A DNA stretch of 64,000 nt from Lodderomyces elongisporus (GCF_030384665.1 NC_083675.1:1856001-1920000); one strand, 5' to 3'; positions 8,457 through 19,219 are shown, counted from the first letter of the stretch. Made by a program: numbers and translations. The notes: generated by a model not told the origin, from the letters alone.

Positions 8457-10874
8457 TTACTCCAATCCAACCCACACGTCACCATAATAATCAAACAAGT
8501 TTTGTTCTTTTTCGCTGAATTTGATCACGCGGCCTTCACGAATATCATCTTTTCCATCTTCTTGTAAACCACTAATGGATGAGTATGCACACCACATATA
8601 ACTATTACAATATCTTCCATCCATGAGCCAGCCTCGTGTAGGTTCGTCCTCCTTGTTAGTTCCTTTATAATCATAATCAAATGGTGGTATCACTGCAGCA
8701 CTGATACGTAGAGGTTCGTTATAAAATTCCTTGAATTGCTCAGCAGTATTCAAAAGCTTCAAACGTGCCTTGTGGTCTGCTTCTTTTTGGAAATCAATGA
8801 CTGCTGCTTTCGAACAATAAACAAAACCAGAATTTATCCAAACAAGAGCATTGTCTATTTCGGAAACGTGGCCCGGGTGTGGAGAACACAATTCAGTAGC
8901 GCGATGTATCGTGCCATCTGGTCTCTTCCAATCTGATGGTGGTGTTATTTGACCAATAGCTGCTGCATAATTTGAGTCAAAGTAGTAATTTTCATTTCCA
9001 TTGATGGCAAATGCAAGCCAAAAGATCTCCTTGTCGCCATGAATTCTTTCATTGACTGGCTGGTAGAAATTGAGCTGGAGCATCATGAGCAAAGAGTTGA
9101 AATGTATTCTTCTATTGAGCATAACAAGACCAGATTCCATATAGTGGAATAACCCATTGAAGAAATCATTGTCATATGTGTACTTGGTCATGATTGGGAT
9201 ATTGAACATGACTGAGTCAACGATTGATGGCGAAAGCTTTTTGAAAAACATAGAGTCTGATGGCGGACGAGTATCTTCGGAAGTACGATCTTTATAGAAA
9301 AAAGTACCTGTTTCCTTGTATTTCTCCAAGTTGAAAAAGTACTCAGGGTTTTGCATCATCACCGTATCAGCATCAATAAGCATAAATTCGTCAAATGAGT
9401 TGAAGAACGTGGCAAGGAATTTATTGGCAAAGCCTTTAAATTTTTCCTTGAAATCTTCATGGATGGCGTTATAGGTATTGACAAACCAGATCTCTTGTTG
9501 TGGTAAACCACCTTCGTGGGAAAGGTAATCGTCGTTAAAGAATTCGCGAACTTTTTCAAAAGATTTGGGTAGAGCGCCAATATTTTCACGAGCTGCACTG
9601 ACAATTTTCCGTTTTGTTTTAACACTCAAGTCGTCGTAATAGACAATTTGGATTGGGAGGGTATTGCTCAATGCACGTAACAACTGGATCAACCTGACTG
9701 TTTCGTCAACGTGGTCATCTCCAATGGACAAGACTATACCCCTACCATTACAACTGTTTCTAAATTTTTGAAGGAAAAACTCGATATTTTTTTCATTTTG
9801 GTGTGTTTTGGTTACTTTTTGACTAGGGTCATTTGGGAGGTATTTGGACATTTGTGGGGGGCCATAGGTTCTTTCACCGGTAAATCTTTCATAGATTGGA
9901 TTTTCGAGCGAAAGCCATGGGTACACTCTGTGTTCAAATGCTGAATGTTTAATTGTTTTAAAGTTTATGAGGTTTTCCTTTTGTGTGTATGTGAATGGAG
10001 TAACACCATTCTTGGTTTTGGAGACTTGGCTAATGCCTCTAATTAATTTGTGTTGCGTATTAATAAACTCATTTGTTTGTTTAATCTGGGTAGAGTTATC
10101 ACTGGTCAAGTAGCATTTGTTGAACACTCGTAGTATTGAGACGTGGTCAACAATTTTCTGTTCGTACTCCATAGTCTTGGTCCAGAATTCATCGTACTTT
10201 TCACGAACAAATGCGTCAAAGTCGTGGTCGTCATCTTCGATTTTGTTGGCGTCTTTTGAGTTTTTTTCGGCAAAGTCCTTTTTGAATTTGTCCATATGGA
10301 CACGTTTGTAGTCATTGTATTTGAACTCCAACTTATTTTCCAAAGTTATTTTTTCATTAATCTTAAAGATCCAGTTTTTGTCGTCCAAAAACAAGTTTTG
10401 AAAGAACAAGTCACAACGTTGTTGAAAGTCCAAGTTGCCAAAGATGGAGTCAATTTCGTGGTTGGCAAAGATGGTGTTGTATATCAGTGCGTGTGCATCG
10501 ATACCTCTTTGGTCCTTTTCACTTGAAATGTGTTTTTGTAAAACCTTGATGGTTATATCGTCTTTAAATGGTTTAGTTTTGGTTTTGGTTTGAGCTGGTT
10601 TCTTCTTGTTGTTGTTATTACTAATCTTCTTGTCATTATTCTCTTTTTTGTTGTCTGGTGTGAGGTCTTCTTCGCCGGAGTTTGGTGTATATATATTTGA
10701 TGGGTCGTACTGGTCGTATATCGAAGATTGGTCGAGGTTTGGTGTTATAAAAGTTGAGTTCTTTGAGTGGTAGGAGTAGTATAGCCATATATTGATGGCC
10801 AAGAGCCATAGACAAATTCCAGAGTATAGAAACACTCTTTGTTGAGATCTATTAGTCGTAATCTTTTCAATCAT
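8457..10874 (-). CDS. MNN1-family alpha-1,3-mannosyltransferase, type II Golgi membrane protein
   Basis: An 805-residue protein with a short cytosolic head, one signal anchor (about residues 14-33) and an Asn/Lys/Gln-rich stem, then a lumenal catalytic domain. The domain shows MNN1-family landmarks: the GRGIVLSIGDDHVDETVRLI block, a DXD metal site in LIDADTVMM (D501-A-D503), and conserved blocks around YFFNLEKYKETGTFFYKDR and GDKEIFWLAFA. Such enzymes add terminal alpha-1,3-mannose to N- and O-glycans in the Golgi from GDP-mannose. Candida species carry several paralogues, so I do not assign one symbol. It faces the gene desert with its promoter. Confidence 0.88.
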   Translation of the reverse strand: MIEKITTNRSQQRVFLYSGICLWLLAINIWLYYSYHSKNSTFITPNLDQSSIYDQYDPSNIYTPNSGEEDLTPDNKKENNDKKISNNNNKKKPAQTKTKTKPFKDDITIKVLQKHISSEKDQRGIDAHALIYNTIFANHEIDSIFGNLDFQQRCDLFFQNLFLDDKNWIFKINEKITLENKLEFKYNDYKRVHMDKFKKDFAEKNSKDANKIEDDDHDFDAFVREKYDEFWTKTMEYEQKIVDHVSILRVFNKCYLTSDNSTQIKQTNEFINTQHKLIRGISQVSKTKNGVTPFTYTQKENLINFKTIKHSAFEHRVYPWLSLENPIYERFTGERTYGPPQMSKYLPNDPSQKVTKTHQNEKNIEFFLQKFRNSCNGRGIVLSIGDDHVDETVRLIQLLRALSNTLPIQIVYYDDLSVKTKRKIVSAARENIGALPKSFEKVREFFNDDYLSHEGGLPQQEIWFVNTYNAIHEDFKEKFKGFANKFLATFFNSFDEFMLIDADTVMMQNPEYFFNLEKYKETGTFFYKDRTSEDTRPPSDSMFFKKLSPSIVDSVMFNIPIMTKYTYDNDFFNGLFHYMESGLVMLNRRIHFNSLLMMLQLNFYQPVNERIHGDKEIFWLAFAINGNENYYFDSNYAAAIGQITPPSDWKRPDGTIHRATELCSPHPGHVSEIDNALVWINSGFVYCSKAAVIDFQKEADHKARLKLLNTAEQFKEFYNEPLRISAAVIPPFDYDYKGTNKEDEPTRGWLMDGRYCNSYMWCAYSSISGLQEDGKDDIREGRVIKFSEKEQNLFDYYGDVWVGLE

Positions 10875-11302
10875 CCTTGTTTAACTCTTTAGTATTGATT
10901 TTAATTAAGAGGGGGGGAGGAGGAGTAGCTGATGGGTTAATCAAAAAGGTGTGTAGTGAGAGTTCTGCTTTTTTGATTTGTTGGTCTTGGGGTATATATA
11001 TGTGTGAGTTTTTTTGTAATACTTGGTTATGTCTAAAATATGAAGCGAGTGTAAATAGTTGCACGAGGCGGTTTGGTGGAATGGTTTATAAAGTTGTCGT
11101 TTTGGCAACTTCTTGATAGGTCTAGTTTCCAACTCGTTTTCCTTTCTCTTTTCCTTTCCCTTTTTCTCTTGTTTGGTTTCTGAAAACAGAAGTTGCTGGT
11201 TGTTTTGGAAAATGTAGTTGTAAGTTATCAGCAATAAAAAGGAATTGGTGGTGAAAAAAAAAATGGTCTTTCAATTATTTTTCTTTTGCGAAAACTAACT
11301 CA

Positions 11303-11330
11303 AATGAACAATGAACAATGAACAATGAAC
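11303..11330. repeat. Heptanucleotide repeat AATGAAC, 4 copies
   Basis: Four perfect tandem copies upstream of the mannosyltransferase gene, followed by a degenerate copy. Confidence 0.9.
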
Positions 11331-11501
11331 AAAGAGCAAAGAAATGTTCAATGTGAATGTTGTAAAACGACTTTTGAAAGACAAGTTAAAGTGGAATGAC
11401 AAAGGATGAAATAGCTACGTAAAGGAAATGGTTAAGTTACCATGGGAAAAAAAGAAGAAGAACATAATAAAAGAAACTGTGTCGAGGAGGCCTGATGCGG
11501 T

Positions 11502-11534
<33 letters not shown>

Positions 11535-12511
11535 AATAATGCAGGATAGCGTCTCTTCATCAGCAAGGATTGCAAACGCACAAAAATAAAAAAATAAAAA
11601 AAAAAAAGATTTAAAAATAAAAAAATGAAAACAAACAAAAGAATTAAAAATAAAAAAATAAAAATTAAATAAAATATTTAAAAGATTAAAAAAATATAAA
11701 CGCAATCAATGCAGTAGCCACGAGATTCGTAGATTTTACTTGAAAATTTCGAGAGTTTAAAAAAAAAGACTATAGAATGTTTAAAATAGAGGAAGAAGAA
11801 GTAAGAAGTAAGAAGAAGTAAGAGTATAGAAGCAAATGTGGGACTAGTGGAGTTGTACAGAGATATGTAATTTCCCACTTTGCATTTCAGTCTAGGGCGT
11901 TTGGTGATTTTTTCTTTTTTTTTTAGCTCAAGGCAAACTAATCTCAAAAATATCGCAATTGTTGATTCGTAAGTGGAACCTATCTGTTGATATATACACA
12001 TTCTTTACTAGATACTCCTTTTTGTAAGTTGTTGTGCAGTGTGAGACAAAAAAAAAAGAAATGAGAAAGAAACTTCAATGGCGTGTACATTTGGCAATTT
12101 TAAGTGCATTTACGGGTATGGGAGATATTTATTACTAAACCACGAAAAGTGAAGTAGAGAATGAAATAGGAGTCGACTTGTGTTTACTTGAGTCCACCAT
12201 TGAGAGACACCCGCCCATTTCGCAATAACAACCACATAAATATTCGCCAAATAGGTTTAGGTGCTGCTTTATAACTACATTTTACAGGCAACCACACAAT
12301 CCAAAACTTGTATGGTTGGTGCTACATTCAATACCAAATCCCATTTCAAATATCTCATGCTCCTTTGAATAAGTAACGTATTATATTTCATTGATAACAA
12401 AAAAAATAGTGTCAAGGGACTAATCATATTATATTTATAAAAAACCAACAATTTTACTGGACATAGATAATTTTGTTGTTCTTGTTTGTTTCTTGGTTAA
12501 AAGCAAGTAAT

Positions 12512-12534
12512 TGTGTGTGTGTGTGTGTGTGTGT
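12512..12534. repeat. (GT)n microsatellite
   Basis: An uninterrupted GT run of about 22 bases in the gene desert. Confidence 0.9.
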
Positions 12535-13870
12535 TTTTTCCCCTCTTCTTTCTAATTATTGATTTTGAGTGAATATCTAATAGACGTGTTCCCTAACCTA
12601 TGTATTCTGTTATGTAAGGAGCAAAGAATTGAGCAACAGCCACGCATTGGATGGTTGTACCACCTATTTGTATATACGACCCACTCACGTCCTTATCTCT
12701 CATCTCTCTTTTGCACTTTCTCTGACTTTATTGCAAAGATAAAATAAAATAAAATAAAAATAAAATAATTAAAAAAAAAAAGAAATTTTTTTTCTCTTTG
12801 TTTTGTTCCGTTTTTGTCTCATTTTTGTCCTATTTTTGTTTTTTGTACACAAACAAAGTATGCAGCTATGGCTAAAAGAAAGCCCAAAAAATATATTCAT
12901 ATTTATTTTTCATAATCAATTAAAAAGAAACCGTTGTAGGTTTAAAAAGGGGAAGGTGAAAAAAGAAGAAAAGAAGGCTGATAAACATGTTATGGACAGA
13001 TTTACAATGATAAAATGGTTAGGTAGTATTGAAAGAACAATAAACCAGCACTTGAATTGGCACTGCACTAGACGGATTTTAGTGATTGATTGTTACTTCT
13101 TTTATGGAGGGGAGGAGAGGAGAGTGGAGGGAAGCGAGTGACGATGTTTACCAATATGTTTCTAGCTTAGGTTGATTACAAACCATTTGCATTACTTTTG
13201 TAACATTCTCTTATTTATTCTTTTTGGAGGAGAGGGAAGAGGGGGATTTGGCTTAATGCAAGAAGAAAGATTAGCCATCGTCAACAATACTCTAATCATT
13301 TGCGTACAACAATACAATAAAAAAAACAAAAGCAAGGACTAGAGGAAGGAGAAGGAGGAGGAGGTCAAACTATTGAGCAAAATATACTTAACTCTGCATT
13401 GTACTTTATTATGTGTGTCTGTGTGTGTGTTATAAGAGGCAACGAGATAGAAACAAAGAAGTTGATCGCGTGTTTTTTTTTTATATATAAACTAAACTAG
13501 TGACTAATCGGTGACTAAATCTCTAGATTTAAGAATATATAGATATAGATATAGATATAGATATGTATGTATGTATGTAAAAGCCACAGTGGACTAAATT
13601 GATTAGTATTGGAATGGTTGACTTAAAAGAAAGAAAAAACACACACTTAAACTAACCAACAGTTATATAATGGTTATATATGAGCAATTGGGCACTAGTA
13701 ACACTATTGGTAAAACTCCATCAACTTTATCCAATAAATGTAATAATGGTTTTTGAATCAACATTTGAACAATACCATATTTCTGTATTTGTTTCTTTGA
13801 CAAATAAATTTTTGGACATTATTTTCAATAAGCTCACAAGTGACTGTTGAAGTAAATTTTGCTGTTTCCA

Positions 13871-13883
13871 CCCCCCCCCCCCC
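13871..13883. repeat. C13 homopolymer
   Basis: Thirteen consecutive C, then G and CCC, within AT-rich DNA. Confidence 0.9.
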
Positions 13884-14408
13884 GCCCAACACAAAAGCAG
13901 CAGATACGGAAAAACATATAAGCCATATATATGTATATATATATATATATATGTATATATACAAAAAGTACTTTACACTAACCACGTAGACCACAACTGG
14001 CACTAGAGTGATTAACAAAAGATTATCTAAAAAAATAACAATATAACAACTAAGCCTACTTTTTGTATGTCAAAGACTCAAAAAGAAAGAAACGAAATAT
14101 TAAAGAAACAACAAAAGTTTTTGTGTTTTGTTTCTTCAATTCATTTCCAAATTCTTTATAACACCAAAAGCACTTGCAAAAGAACTTGCAAAAGAGTCTG
14201 GTGCCCACTTGTACAAAGATTGGGGGGAAAAATAAAATGGGAATATAGAAATAGAAAGATGTAAACTGCTTGATACTAAATTAGAGTTTTAAATTTCGCG
14301 CTCTTCTTAACCTGATTGGTATGCCAATATTCGTTCATTTGGTTCTGGGATTTTTGACGATTTCGGAGTTTGGGAACAGTAGCTGGCTTCCGAAAAACTG
14401 CCTATTCT

Positions 14409-14412
<4 letters not shown>

Positions 14413-14444
<32 letters not shown>

Positions 14445-14470
14445 GTGTGTGTGTGTGTGTGTGTGTGTGT
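14413..14470. repeat. (AT)n followed by (GT)n
   Basis: About 28 bases of alternating AT, a four-base break, then about 26 bases of alternating GT. Both can form non-B DNA (cruciform and Z-DNA respectively). Confidence 0.9.
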
Positions 14471-14811
14471 AAACATATAAACGACTCAGCCTCCTTTGTT
14501 CTTTGTGAAACTTTGTACTACTTCTGTACAACTCCTTTCGCTAACAATCCATTCCTCTATTTTTTTTTTATTATTTCGACACACTCTTTGTTGTATCTCT
14601 ATTTTCATCTCCTATTCTGTCATTTTTTTTTCCTTCTTTTGTCTTTGTTTGTTTAGCCTTAACAACCATTTAGTAATACGAAAGAAGAAGAAGATGATGT
14701 TGTTGTTCTTCTTCAATCTTTAGTTCTTCTTCTTTTTTATATATCTTTTCTTTCTCATCTCAAAGTAAAATAAGCGAGAGATCTCAAATAATTGGTTGAT
14801 AAAAAAAAAGG

Positions 14812-14873
14812 GAGGCGTTAACACTAAAAAAAAAACAGAGTGGGAAAAAAAATAGGACAAGGATTAACGCCTC
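14812..14873. repeat. Inverted repeat GAGGCGTTAA / TTAACGCCTC
   Basis: Perfect 10-base arms at 14812-14821 and 14864-14873, with a purine-rich 42-base spacer. The arms are GC-rich against an A-rich background. A role as paired binding sites or a stem is inference. Confidence 0.7.
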
Positions 14874-15483
14874 GCAAACTTAACCTGCACAACCTCTATT
14901 CGACTCCACTCGTCCACTAATACATTGACTACTTCAACAAAGTATCATCTGTATGAAAAGGAAGATACTGAAACTATCTATAATCGAGGCTTTTGCTTCT
15001 TGTATCTGGTTAAACACGCCTTTAGCAAGTGTCCACAAAGTGAAAAGAATCTCCCTTTCTTCCTTTCTCCCTTTTTATTCTTTTTTTTTTTCTTTTGGCA
15101 AAGACACAAAAATCCTTTATCGTGCACCTTGAAAAAAAACCAAAAAAAAAAAATAAAATAAAAAAACAAATTATTAAGAAAAGACTGCAAGATTGGCGTA
15201 ATATTCTGCAAGAAAACGTGAAACGAGAAACTAAGAACGAGAAGAGATTAAAGATTTTAAAAGTAGTTTTGAGCATACCTTGAGGCAAACCGTTTAATTG
15301 GTTAGTCAATTTCTTTGAAGAACATACATCGATTAATTTGTCTTGAAGTTATGTCTCTTCTCTTTCTAACACCTAAACAGGAAGGAAAGGGAAAGAGAAA
15401 TAAGGAGAATTTGATAGACTTGATAGACTTGATAAATATTGTGATACGCAAATCTTAATTAGGAGCTACCACGCATAGCTCGT

Positions 15484-15516
15484 ATCGCAGAAACATCGCA
15501 GAAACATCGCAGAAAC
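15484..15516. repeat. 11-base tandem repeat ATCGCAGAAAC, 3 copies
   Basis: Three perfect copies, preceded at 15412-15431 by a second tandem repeat built on TTGATAGAC. Confidence 0.9.
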
Positions 15517-15832
15517 ATCACTCGATTGCCATGATGCGATATACAATCTCAAAGACGCGTTGCTTGTAGCAAAAAAATATTGATGAGATTCAACGCTGAT
15601 CATATCAACTCAACTTCACCAACTAGAGAAAATGGTTTGTCTTCTTCTTCTTTTATTATCATTTACGAAATGTTCCTTTTATAACAATCCTAAAATCATT
15701 TCTCCATCTCCTTCTTTTTTACAAAGAAAATGTTTTATTTCTTGTATGGTCTAATATACATTGTCATGTGATTTTATATAGAATATTACTTTAATGCTGT
15801 ATTCGTACAATATTATAAAGAACTGATAAGTG

Positions 15833-15935
15833 CACGTGATATGTTGTTTTTGTGGTTGATAGAAAAAAAAGAGAGAGAAAGAGAGAAACTTACCACGTGG
15901 TATGTTTGTGTATACTATGCGTCTACACGCACGTG
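15833..15935. promoter_or_regulatory. Cluster of three CACGTG E-boxes
   Basis: CACGTG occurs at 15833-15838, 15894-15899 (inside the 12-base palindrome TACCACGTGGTA, 15891-15902) and 15930-15935 (inside GCACGTGC). Known yeast readers of this site are bHLH factors of the Cbf1, Pho4 and Tye7 type; Efg1-type APSES factors also read E-boxes. It lies about 1.1 kb upstream of the 99-codon gene. Function is inferred from clustering. Confidence 0.5.
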
Positions 15936-16134
15936 CCGTGCTTCTTGTCGCACAAATTCTAGACCACTTCAAGGGAAACGAACAACAAAATAACGAAAAG
16001 TACTGGAAAGTACTGAAAAGAAGGATGATAACAAAGAATTTAGTACCACGACTACTCCAACAACAATCAAGAATCGTTGAAGTTTTTCATATTTAACTTG
16101 GTTACAGATATTAAAAAGATGTAGGGTAAGCAAT

Positions 16135-16226
16135 GTATGTTTTGTATATCAACATTTAATTAATATACGCAACTCCCTTTTTCTTTCATATACTAACTTA
16201 GGATCGATAAGTTAAAGTAATACAGG
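16135..16226 (+). other. Possible non-coding intron (leader intron)
   Basis: GTATGT donor at 16135, perfect TACTAAC branch site at 16192-16198, and acceptor TAG at 16202 (very close) or CAG at 16226. There is no coding frame on either side, so it would be an intron in a long 5' leader or a non-coding RNA. Both signals occur by chance in AT-rich DNA, hence low confidence. Confidence 0.3.
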
Positions 16227-16797
16227 TTTTCACAATACAAAATGTAGAACCAGTCCAACATTACCTACTCAACAAAGTATTTATAGATTGACACTTTTTT
16301 TTTTGTTTATTTGTTGTTTTCTATTTGGTAAATGTTTTTCTCAATTCAATTTTGGTCCCTCATTTGTGTTTAGTTTCTATAATAAATTAACTGTAATATT
16401 CTTTAACTATTTGCTTCTTTTCAAAAAAACAAAATTGGAAACACACAAATCTCAATTGACAAGGTCTTTGACTGTATTTTGCTTTAGTTTAGTATAAGTT
16501 CATTTGTATTGGTTGTTTTCACTTTGGCATTATAACAACTCCATCTTGCAAGACTTGCAAAGGCTGAATGAAACACAAGCAACAGAGACTATAAGTCCTC
16601 CTTTTTCCGTTACTTCCCCCTTCCCTTCACCCTGTTCGCTTTTATTTTTCTGGTACCTTTTTTTTTTCCGCTTTTTATATCAATATTTTTAAGTAATCTC
16701 ACATCAAAAAGAAATTTGCAGCAACTTTAAGCAAATCAGAGACAAAAAAAAAACAATATCAACGAGCAACACTTTTGATCTCTAAAGTATCAAACTT

Positions 16798-16809
16798 CCC
16801 CCCCCCCCC
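16798..16809. repeat. C12 homopolymer
   Basis: Twelve C within the pyrimidine-rich leader ahead of the 99-codon gene. Confidence 0.9.
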
Positions 16810-17023
16810 AGAATCTCACACGACAGCTTCTAACCATTCTTTACTCAATCCTCCTTCCCTTTTTTTTTCTTTCCTTTCCTTTTCTACACTTCTTCTCTGG
16901 TCTTTTTATTGTTGTTGGATTTTTTTTTTATATTCATTCATCACTACATTTCTTCCAACTTCAATCAATTGAAAATAGAGATAAAATAAAAACAGAAATT
17001 AAGAATATACCTAGAACAGACCA

Positions 17024-17323
17024 ATGGATTTTTCAAGCGGATTAAGTACACTTTCCAATATTCAAGATTTGCAAAAATACAAACACTTGCTTGACTTGCC
17101 CATCCTCAACAGTTTGTCTACGGAACAAAAACTTAAAGTTGTGCAAAAGGCAATGCAGTTTAAAGATTTGAGACTGTTTCTTGATACAAAGGAAAGCAAG
17201 GCAAGTGATGAAAAGGATGAAGGAGAAAAACAAGAGGAACACGAAGCCAAAAAGAAAACAGAGGAGATAAAGAAGGATGGAGATTTCGATCTTGTCTCTG
17301 AAGTGTTCAAGTTTATCAATTGA
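17024..17323 (+). CDS. Small unknown protein, 99 residues, in the gene desert
   Basis: I do not recognise this protein. It starts with ATG in a favourable context (accaATGG) after a long pyrimidine/A-rich leader of yeast type, and ends with TGA. Residues 1-52 look helical and amphipathic (DLQKYKHLLDLPILNSL, EQKLKVVQKAMQF). Residues 55-87 are a Lys/Glu-rich charged stretch, and the end is DFDLVSEVFKFIN. There is no signal peptide or membrane segment, so a soluble cytosolic or nuclear protein is likely. The amino-acid mix is unlike the translated simple repeats around it, which argues for a real gene. It stands alone, with 6.1 kb upstream and 1.4 kb downstream empty, a setting seen for heavily regulated genes in this clade. 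No function is claimed. Confidence 0.6.
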   Translation: MDFSSGLSTLSNIQDLQKYKHLLDLPILNSLSTEQKLKVVQKAMQFKDLRLFLDTKESKASDEKDEGEKQEEHEAKKKTEEIKKDGDFDLVSEVFKFIN

Positions 17324-18734
17324 AGCTTGCGCAGAGTTTGTTTTTTTTTGCACTGAGTAGAATGAAGTATGCTGAAATTAGCTAAATTTGAATTTGTATG
17401 TTTATTACAATGGATACGAAATGACTTTTTTGAAGCAAATTGTATTTGCATGTTGTTTTTTTTGTTTTTTTTAAAAAAACATTGTTATCATAGTTTATAT
17501 TCCATTGGTAAAAGAGTATATAGTTTTACTCTAAAATATGTGTTTTGAAATGTTTATTGTAATCTTCTTTGAAAATTTAAAATTACCATAGTATACTTTT
17601 GATTCAAATAGAGTAAAGAAGGAATAGAGCTGTATGTATTACCAAGACTGATCAGAAATCAATGAGATTTTAGAAGAATGAGAGAAATGTAGTGTTTGTG
17701 TGTAATGTCTTGTGCCTGTCTAGTTAATCAATTGCAATACCTATATATAATTGCAATTGATACAAAGGTAACAGGTAAAGCTTTTTAATAGGGGAGGAGG
17801 AGAAAGAAGGGGAGGGGGATTGTTATAGTGCTCCATCAATAACATAAACCACTCCTTTGTTGTTGTTCTTGTTGTTAATGTTGTTGTTGATAATAACGTT
17901 TGGAAAAATAATGAAAATAAAAAAAAAGAGAACAGCAAAAAGAAACTGTGCCTGCATATCTTATCATGCAGCATTATTGCATATACCATTTTTTTTTTTT
18001 GACACACTTCACTAACCCTTATCGCTAATTCTCTCATTTATTTAATCTCACTATAAAACAGGGTTTAAGATACAACAGAAAGAAGGAATAGGGATTGATA
18101 TGAGTAGAGACAAAATAAAAATGTAGCATTAGTCATCTTTATATGATAATTAAAAGTCTATGATCTTGACTCTTAAACTACTCCAAGTGTAGAGGAGGAG
18201 ATAAAGAGAGAGGAGGCAAACTCAGTACAAAAAGTACAAGACAAAGTATTGTTAAAATGTTTTTCTAATAAATTCAATGTGTATTCTATTAAAGATGGTT
18301 TCTCATCACACGAATCGAAAAAAAAATATGTCTAATAAATAATGAAGTTTGTAAATAAGTATATAAATATAGGGGGGGAGAGGCAGGGAGGGAGGAAAAG
18401 TAGTTGAAAGGCCCAGCCATATCCACTTTTCTCTATTTTTTATTCCCCTTCTTCTTCGTCTTCTTCTTCTATGTGTGTCTCTTATATCTCTCCCCTTCCT
18501 CCCTCTCCTCCTCAGCACACCCACTGTCCACTGTCCAAAGTTGAATTAAATGCAGCTTGAGTGTAGTTTAAATTGAATTGAAATGAATTGAATATGTGAA
18601 TATCTTAAAATATTGTGTTGGGGATCTGTTCACACACAAAAAAAAAAATACTCCTGCATTAGTAAACAGAGCAATAGTCCAAAAAAAAAAGTTGAATTAA
18701 ATAGTTGTTTGCTTACAAATGCGATAGATCAGAC
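17324..18734. other. Spacer between two convergent small genes
   Basis: A 1.4-kb AT-rich spacer with a perfect 12-base inverted repeat at 17727-17761. It also has Thr/Asn-codon-like simple repeats near 17850 and a G/A-rich block at 18370-18400 with a pyrimidine block at 18445-18515. No gene is seen. Confidence 0.6.
17727..17761. repeat. Perfect 12-base inverted repeat ATCAATTGCAAT / ATTGCAATTGAT
   Basis: Arms at 17727-17738 and 17750-17761 with an 11-base AT-rich loop. It can form a stable hairpin in RNA or DNA, about 400 bases past the stop of the 99-codon gene. The same 12-mer occurs again at 21585-21596. Confidence 0.8.
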
Positions 18735-18983
18735 TCATCTCATGTAAATCTTTCCACTACCAACAATGTTGCCTTGTTTAGCCTTGACTTGGTTGTGTTG
18801 CGTTCCAGCTTCAACTTCATTTTCAACTCCTTTATATGTCTGCTTCTTTAGTTCTAGATAAACAAAGTATGATAAGTCACAGATGAATAATAGGATCAAT
18901 GGTATGACTATTAGTAGCAACAATGCCTTGGATACTGTAGTGGTTGTGGTGTGGATGACTTCAAATGTTGATACAACTAGCAT
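18735..18983 (-). CDS. Small unknown membrane protein, 82 residues
   Basis: I do not recognise this protein. The first ATG after a good TATA box (TATAAATA, complement of 19220-19227) is at 18983, and the A-rich leader between them looks like a yeast 5' UTR. The 82-residue product has one strong membrane segment (about residues 20-43, KALLLLIVIPLILLFICDL) and a polar tail ending in GNIVGSGKIYMR. The frame stays open 18 codons further to a GTG at 19037 and these codons also encode a hydrophobic segment (ITIFIFIIHIITSFI). A non-ATG start or an upstream exon giving a two-pass protein is therefore possible. AT-rich DNA can mimic hydrophobic segments, so existence is not certain. Confidence 0.45.
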   Translation of the reverse strand: MLVVSTFEVIHTTTTTVSKALLLLIVIPLILLFICDLSYFVYLELKKQTYKGVENEVEAGTQHNQVKAKQGNIVGSGKIYMR

Positions 18984-19219
18984 TATGAAAGATGTGATAA
19001 TGTGTATGATGAATATGAATATGGTTATGCGATGCACGTGTCTGTATGTTTTGATTTGTATTAATTTGTATTAATTTTTATATTATATTTTTGTTTGTTT
19101 TAGAAAATGATGATAGATTTGTTGTATTGGGTATAATACTGCCAAAGTAAGGTCGAGTTGTAGGTTAAAGTAGAGTGGATGCTATGCAATGCTTAGGTCA
19201 AAAGGGGATTTGCAATGGG

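Larger units (their letters stand above)
10875..17023. other. Gene-poor region, left part (6.1 kb)
   Basis: No convincing gene is seen on either strand; open frames here begin at TTG/GTG or are translated microsatellite. It holds a G-rich run (about 10909), AATGAAC repeats (11303), (GT)n at 12512, C13 at 13871, (TA)n at 13924 and 14413, (GT)n at 14445, an inverted repeat at 14812/14864, an 11-base tandem repeat at 15484, three CACGTG sites at 15833-15935, a possible intron at 16135 and C12 at 16798. The right end is a pyrimidine-rich leader to the 99-codon gene. Confidence 0.7.

Noticed and set aside
12803..13141. A 112-codon ORF in the desert
   Set aside because: It begins at TTG and is made of AT-rich and purine-rich low-complexity sequence with no protein-like pattern.
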